Source of the DNA: Cloeon dipterum | Taxonomy: Eukaryota; Arthropoda; Insecta; Ephemeroptera; Baetidae | Length of the DNA: 64,000 nt | Reading direction: 5' to 3' | Assembly: GCF_949628265.1 (NCBI RefSeq) | Contig: NC_088788.1 | Coordinates: forward strand, 7,502,001-7,566,000 | Shown: one piece after another, positions 60,674-64,000 of the stretch | Numbering within the stretch: position 1 is the first letter of the stretch | Layout of the letters: every line of letters begins with the position of its first letter | Made by a program: the position numbers and the translations under genes | The notes under the pieces: model-generated | The model's input: only the letters and a program-made list of their open reading frames with translations | Told to the model about the DNA's origin: nothing | Database searches by the model: none

Positions 60674-61499
60674 ATGACGAGCGATAGTAGACATTGGTAC
60701 AACGGAATTCAACTGGAGGAGCTGCGCAGGGGCCACAATGACTTCAATTATGTCGAGGACAAAATGCACAAAACCATCGGACACAGCGACGTCACCGGCT
60801 ATAACATTAAGAAGGTGCTTTTTATAGGATTGGGTATAAAAATCCATAATTTATAATTTTCTAACATTAATTTTTGACAGGTGTACCGAATCAACAATAA
60901 ATACACGTGGCCCCGGTACGTGAAGCGCAGGGAGGAAATTTTCAAGGACCTCGGCAGGCAGCGCGTGGAGGAGCGAAGACTTTTCCACGGCTCGCCCAAG
61001 GCCGACGTCATCGCCAAACAGGGATTCGACCGGGGATACGCCCAACAGTCCGGAATGTTTGGAAATGGTAATTTTTTTGTGAATTAGACTATTTCAAATT
61101 AAATAAAAAAATTTCAGGTGTGTATTTCGCGGAGCACTCGTCAAAAAGCAACAACTACTCGTTCGGTTGTGGACAGCCGTGTCCGACGCACAGCAGAAGC
61201 AAGTGCAGCGAGTGCGTCCGCATGATTCTCATCTGCAAAGTGGCCCTGGGGAAGAAATACGAAACTTCCTTGACGACCGTGAACTCGCTCCCCAGAGGAT
61301 ACCACTCGGTTAAGGCCAATGCGGGAATACGCCTCCAATTCCCCGAGTACGTTATCTACAATGATGACCAGGTAATTTTTTTTCTTTTAATAAAATGGTT
61401 GAGAAATTTGAATCATTTTTTTAAAAATTATTTCAGGTGTACCCCAGCTACCTGATCGAGTACACGACCAACTACTCCGACTCGTGCACAATTTCATAA
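60674..61499 (+). CDS. Tankyrase-like ADP-ribosyltransferase G, CAAX-ended
   Basis: Exons 60674..60814, 60881..61067, 61118..61371 and 61437..61499 give about 214 residues. Landmarks are HWYNGIQLEELRRGHNDF, LFHGSPKADVIA (H83), EHSSKSNNYSFG (Y123), zinc site C-P-T-H-x4-C-x2-C, FPEYVIYND (E186). It ends YSDSCTIS, a CAAX box with serine in last position, normally a farnesyltransferase substrate (C211). The triad and frame are complete. It lies 1.6 kb upstream of the PARG-like gene on the same strand, so it is a natural candidate for co-regulation with the eraser. The closest relative is gene B (shared RINNKYTWPRY, SECVR, LQFPEYVIY). Confidence 0.88.
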
Positions 61500-63091
61500 A
61501 AAAATAACCAGAGTAATTAAATGATTGTGATTTGTCGAAGTAATATTAATAAATATTCTAAAACAATATTTTTCTACATGAATTGTAACAAATTCTTTTA
61601 ATTTAAAACCACCCTAAATCAATTAATTGAACCAGGAAAATGTAATATTTAAACCAGATATGATATTATTTTGTTAATATTAATTTTTTGCGTAAATTAT
61701 TGAACAGAGGGTACGTAAAAACCCACATTTTTCATGAAAAACCCACTAAATTGAAAAAAACGCATATTTCCGAAACACATTTTTTTATATGGATGACCAC
61801 AAAAATGGGGATTTTTTACAAATCAGTTAAAAAGCCAAAAGACCAAAAATATTCTCTCATCGTAATTATTTGCCAAAATTTCTGAATTTTTTGGCACGAA
61901 ATGTGACCTATTTGAAGGTTAAATTCGGACAAATGCGAATAAAACCAAAACTGTTAATTATTTCCAGCTGGTATTTTGTGCAAAAAAAACAGTGGTGCAT
62001 TTTTATGCGAACCCTACATAGTTTTAAATTTGAAATATTAGATGAGGTTTGAAATTTCAAAACCAGGCGAAACAAAAAGTCTTACAAGAAGGTCTAGTCT
62101 TCGCTTATCAGCGAGCTCTCACTCAGCGCGACATAATACAAACATTGCGACTTGTGAGTAGATTGAAAGAAAGTCTAAGGCACTCTGTCTCCCGTTAAAG
62201 CGCCGCTGCTATAATTATCTCGCTGACTCGCCCGACAACTCCCAACACTGCACGGACCGCAAGCCAAAACGCTCCTCAATTGGACTCAAAAGTGAGAATT
62301 TCATTGATTTATACGTTTAAAGTTTAGAAAATATTTCGCTCTTTATACAGCATACAGCATTCCGTTTAAAAAAAGTCTTTTGTTGGAGGGGGGCTCTAAA
62401 TAACGCTAATTTTTTATGTTTTCGCGGCCATTAGTTGATGTTATTTTGGTTTTTCTGCTCGTTAAATTAAATAATTTCTTATCTAGAAGGCAAGTACGCA
62501 GCAGCTGAACTATATAATTAATCCAATAATAAAAAAACTGACGATGGACCAACCGTCATAATTTTAAATAATCATACAATAATTAATTATACTATAAGTT
62601 CCTCCGGTGCAAAAATTGGTATATTATTTCTCACTGCAAAAAACAAGACAGCTCTCTTGAGTCCGTCATGTCACGATGTTGTGTTTTTCTTTGCAATCGC
62701 CTCCATAACCAGATAAAAAGAGATTAAAAAAAAACCTGCTCTGGCTTTGCATTCTTTGATAAGAACGCTGAGGCAGTCAAACGAAACGTGTTAATTATTT
62801 AGTTTAATATTTTTAGTTTTCCCCAAAATTCGCACTGCAACAACCAATCAAAGTGGGCGGGGCTTCTTTATGGTTAGTCACGCGGCTAGTGCTGAGAGCG
62901 CGTAGCGCGCCGGTCTTAGACTTGGACTTTCTCGACTTGTTGCAGCGGCGATAAAGCTCAGGCACGAACGTGTCGAGTCGCATCCTCCGGCCGACGGCGG
63001 AGGTTCAACAGCTGTGACGTCATCACCTGCTCGCATTTCTTGCAGATTCTTTTGGATTTTTATCGCAGGCATCGCACTTTTCGCAACTGTC
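61500..63091. promoter_or_regulatory. Upstream region of the PARG-like gene
   Basis: The first 0.6 kb is AT-rich and apparently empty. AAAGTCTAAG lies at 62170-62179, followed by GC-richer DNA (62200-62280) that may be a first untranslated exon or start site. A second GC-rich patch at 62870-63010 precedes the coding start. No ART-like or other coding exon was seen. Confidence 0.4.
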
Positions 63092-64000
63092 ATGCTGAAC
63101 TACAATAACAAGCAGCCCTTCCAGTTTCGAGGCAATGGCGGAGGCGGAAATCAAAGACATCCAGGATCAGGGTAGGCTTTATTCTAGTATATTTTAAGAA
63201 AATTGATTTACAAATTTATGTAAATTTAGAAATAATGGAAGAGGATGGGGCACGGGCCAAAATACGTTTGGCAACGCTCAACGCTCTTTCCAGATCAACG
63301 TGAGTGTTTCTAGAAATAAATAAATGATAAATATTAAATTAATTTCTGATCCTGAATTAGGTCGGCTCAATCAGGAGCACTGGTGACCTGGAAACGTTCA
63401 TCAGGAGCGAGGGCCGAGTGCCGAGCTGGGACTTTGCAGTCTTGCATGACACTTTCCGCGAGGTACAGTCCCTTTGTCCCTTCTCTCTCTCCATTGTCCT
63501 CTAATGTAATTCAACCATTTCTAGCTCGATTGGCTCAAACACCAGCAGTTCACTGACTTTGTGAGCGGCGTGGTGACCCTGGCGGAGAGTCAGGACCACT
63601 TGGTCCTGCAGGAGCGCTTCCGCAGGGACAGGTGCGTGGAACTGAGCCGGCACGAGGTGTCAGTGCTGCTGGCCAACGCCTTCCTCTGCCGCCTCAAATA
63701 CACGGATCACAAGAGCAGCCTCAACTTCAACAGCCTCTACAGCTCCCGGGGCGCCAGGGAAGTGAAAAAGGAGAAGCTCAAGTGCCTCGTTTTGTATCTG
63801 TACTTTGTCCTGACCAATTCACATTATGGTAAATTTGTTTAATTTTATTAGACTTTTTATTGAATTTATTTTCCGGCAGCTCGCGAGACAGTGACATACA
63901 GAAAAGTGAAGATGCACGCGCAGGATGAGAACTCATTCAGGCAATTAAATTTTGCAGACAGCCAGAGTGTGCTCAGTGAAGTGGATATTATTCCTAACCA
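63092..64000 (+). CDS. Parg: PARG-like poly(ADP-ribose) glycohydrolase, partial (window edge)
   Basis: Exons 63092..63171, 63230..63299, 63361..63462, 63525..63828 and 63880..64000 (continuing past the edge) give about 225 resid. so far. A Gly/Asn-rich head (QFRGNGGGGNQRHPGS) is followed by the helical PARG region: LETFIRSEGRVPSWDF, LDWLKHQQFTDFVSGVV, then the family hallmark LSRHEVSVLLANAFLCRL, SLNFNSLYSS and KKEKLKCLVLYLYFVL. PARG removes poly(ADP-ribose) chains down to the last unit. The catalytic GGG-x(6-8)-QEE loop lies beyond the window, so activity is not proven. The head has no obvious nuclear signal and is much shorter than in vertebrate PARG. A broken copy is at 44200-44641, next to ART gene B. 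Confidence 0.78.

Overview
The window is AT-rich, intron-rich animal DNA, almost certainly from an insect. The evidence is three gustatory-receptor-like chemoreceptor genes with the TYhhhhhQ carboxyl end, an AGO2-class Argonaute, and many short introns of about 50-100 bp. I cannot name the order. Exon models below were built by eye from GT-AG (once GC-AG) sites, reading-frame continuity and comparison between paralogues in the window. No transcript evidence was available.

Layout. 1-276 (minus): edge of a caspase-like gene. 2229-5740, 21618-23385 and 24208-27463 (minus): three chemoreceptor genes with matching exon plans. 6264-7832, 12367-12901 and 15106-15639 (plus): a three-member family of small single-membrane-span proteins with conserved upstream DNA. 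8620-8943: remnant of an M13 metallopeptidase gene, followed by an LRR/F-box-like gene (9579-11458). 13285-14748 and 18879-19852: two small multi-span membrane proteins of similar plan. 16400-18245: first tankyrase-like ADP-ribosyltransferase (ART). 28530-35745 (minus): AGO2-like Argonaute. 37363-38819 (minus): plexin-domain-containing protein. 40402-40986 (minus): ninjurin. 42361-64000: the most striking region. It holds six more compact tankyrase-like ART genes (starts at 42361, 51843, 53806, 56461, 59189 and 60674), an M13 peptidase, a second LRR gene, a broken PARG-like copy next to the first of these ARTs, and an apparently sound PARG-like gene next to the last.

How the genes may work together. 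Tankyrase-type ARTs attach ADP-ribose and PARG removes poly(ADP-ribose). Writer and eraser lie side by side twice here, so they were probably duplicated as a pair. The ARTs keep the whole catalytic region (H-Y-E triad and C-H-C-C zinc site) but lack ankyrin and SAM parts. Four of the seven end in a CAAX box (CQIM, CTIV, CTIV, CTIS), which predicts prenylation and membrane attachment. Two have lost the catalytic tyrosine and one is frameshifted. A short motif, TTAGACTTTC or its reverse complement, recurs upstream of several ARTs and of PARG. I read this as a lineage-specific, fast-evolving, possibly membrane-tethered ADP-ribosylation locus. A defence or cell-death role is suggested only by its neighbours (AGO2, ninjurin, a caspase at the edge).

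The repeats are short non-autonomous elements. A hAT-type MITE has four copies, three of them in chemoreceptor introns. A foldback element has two good copies and one decayed copy. I saw no virus-like element, rRNA, tRNA or CRISPR array.
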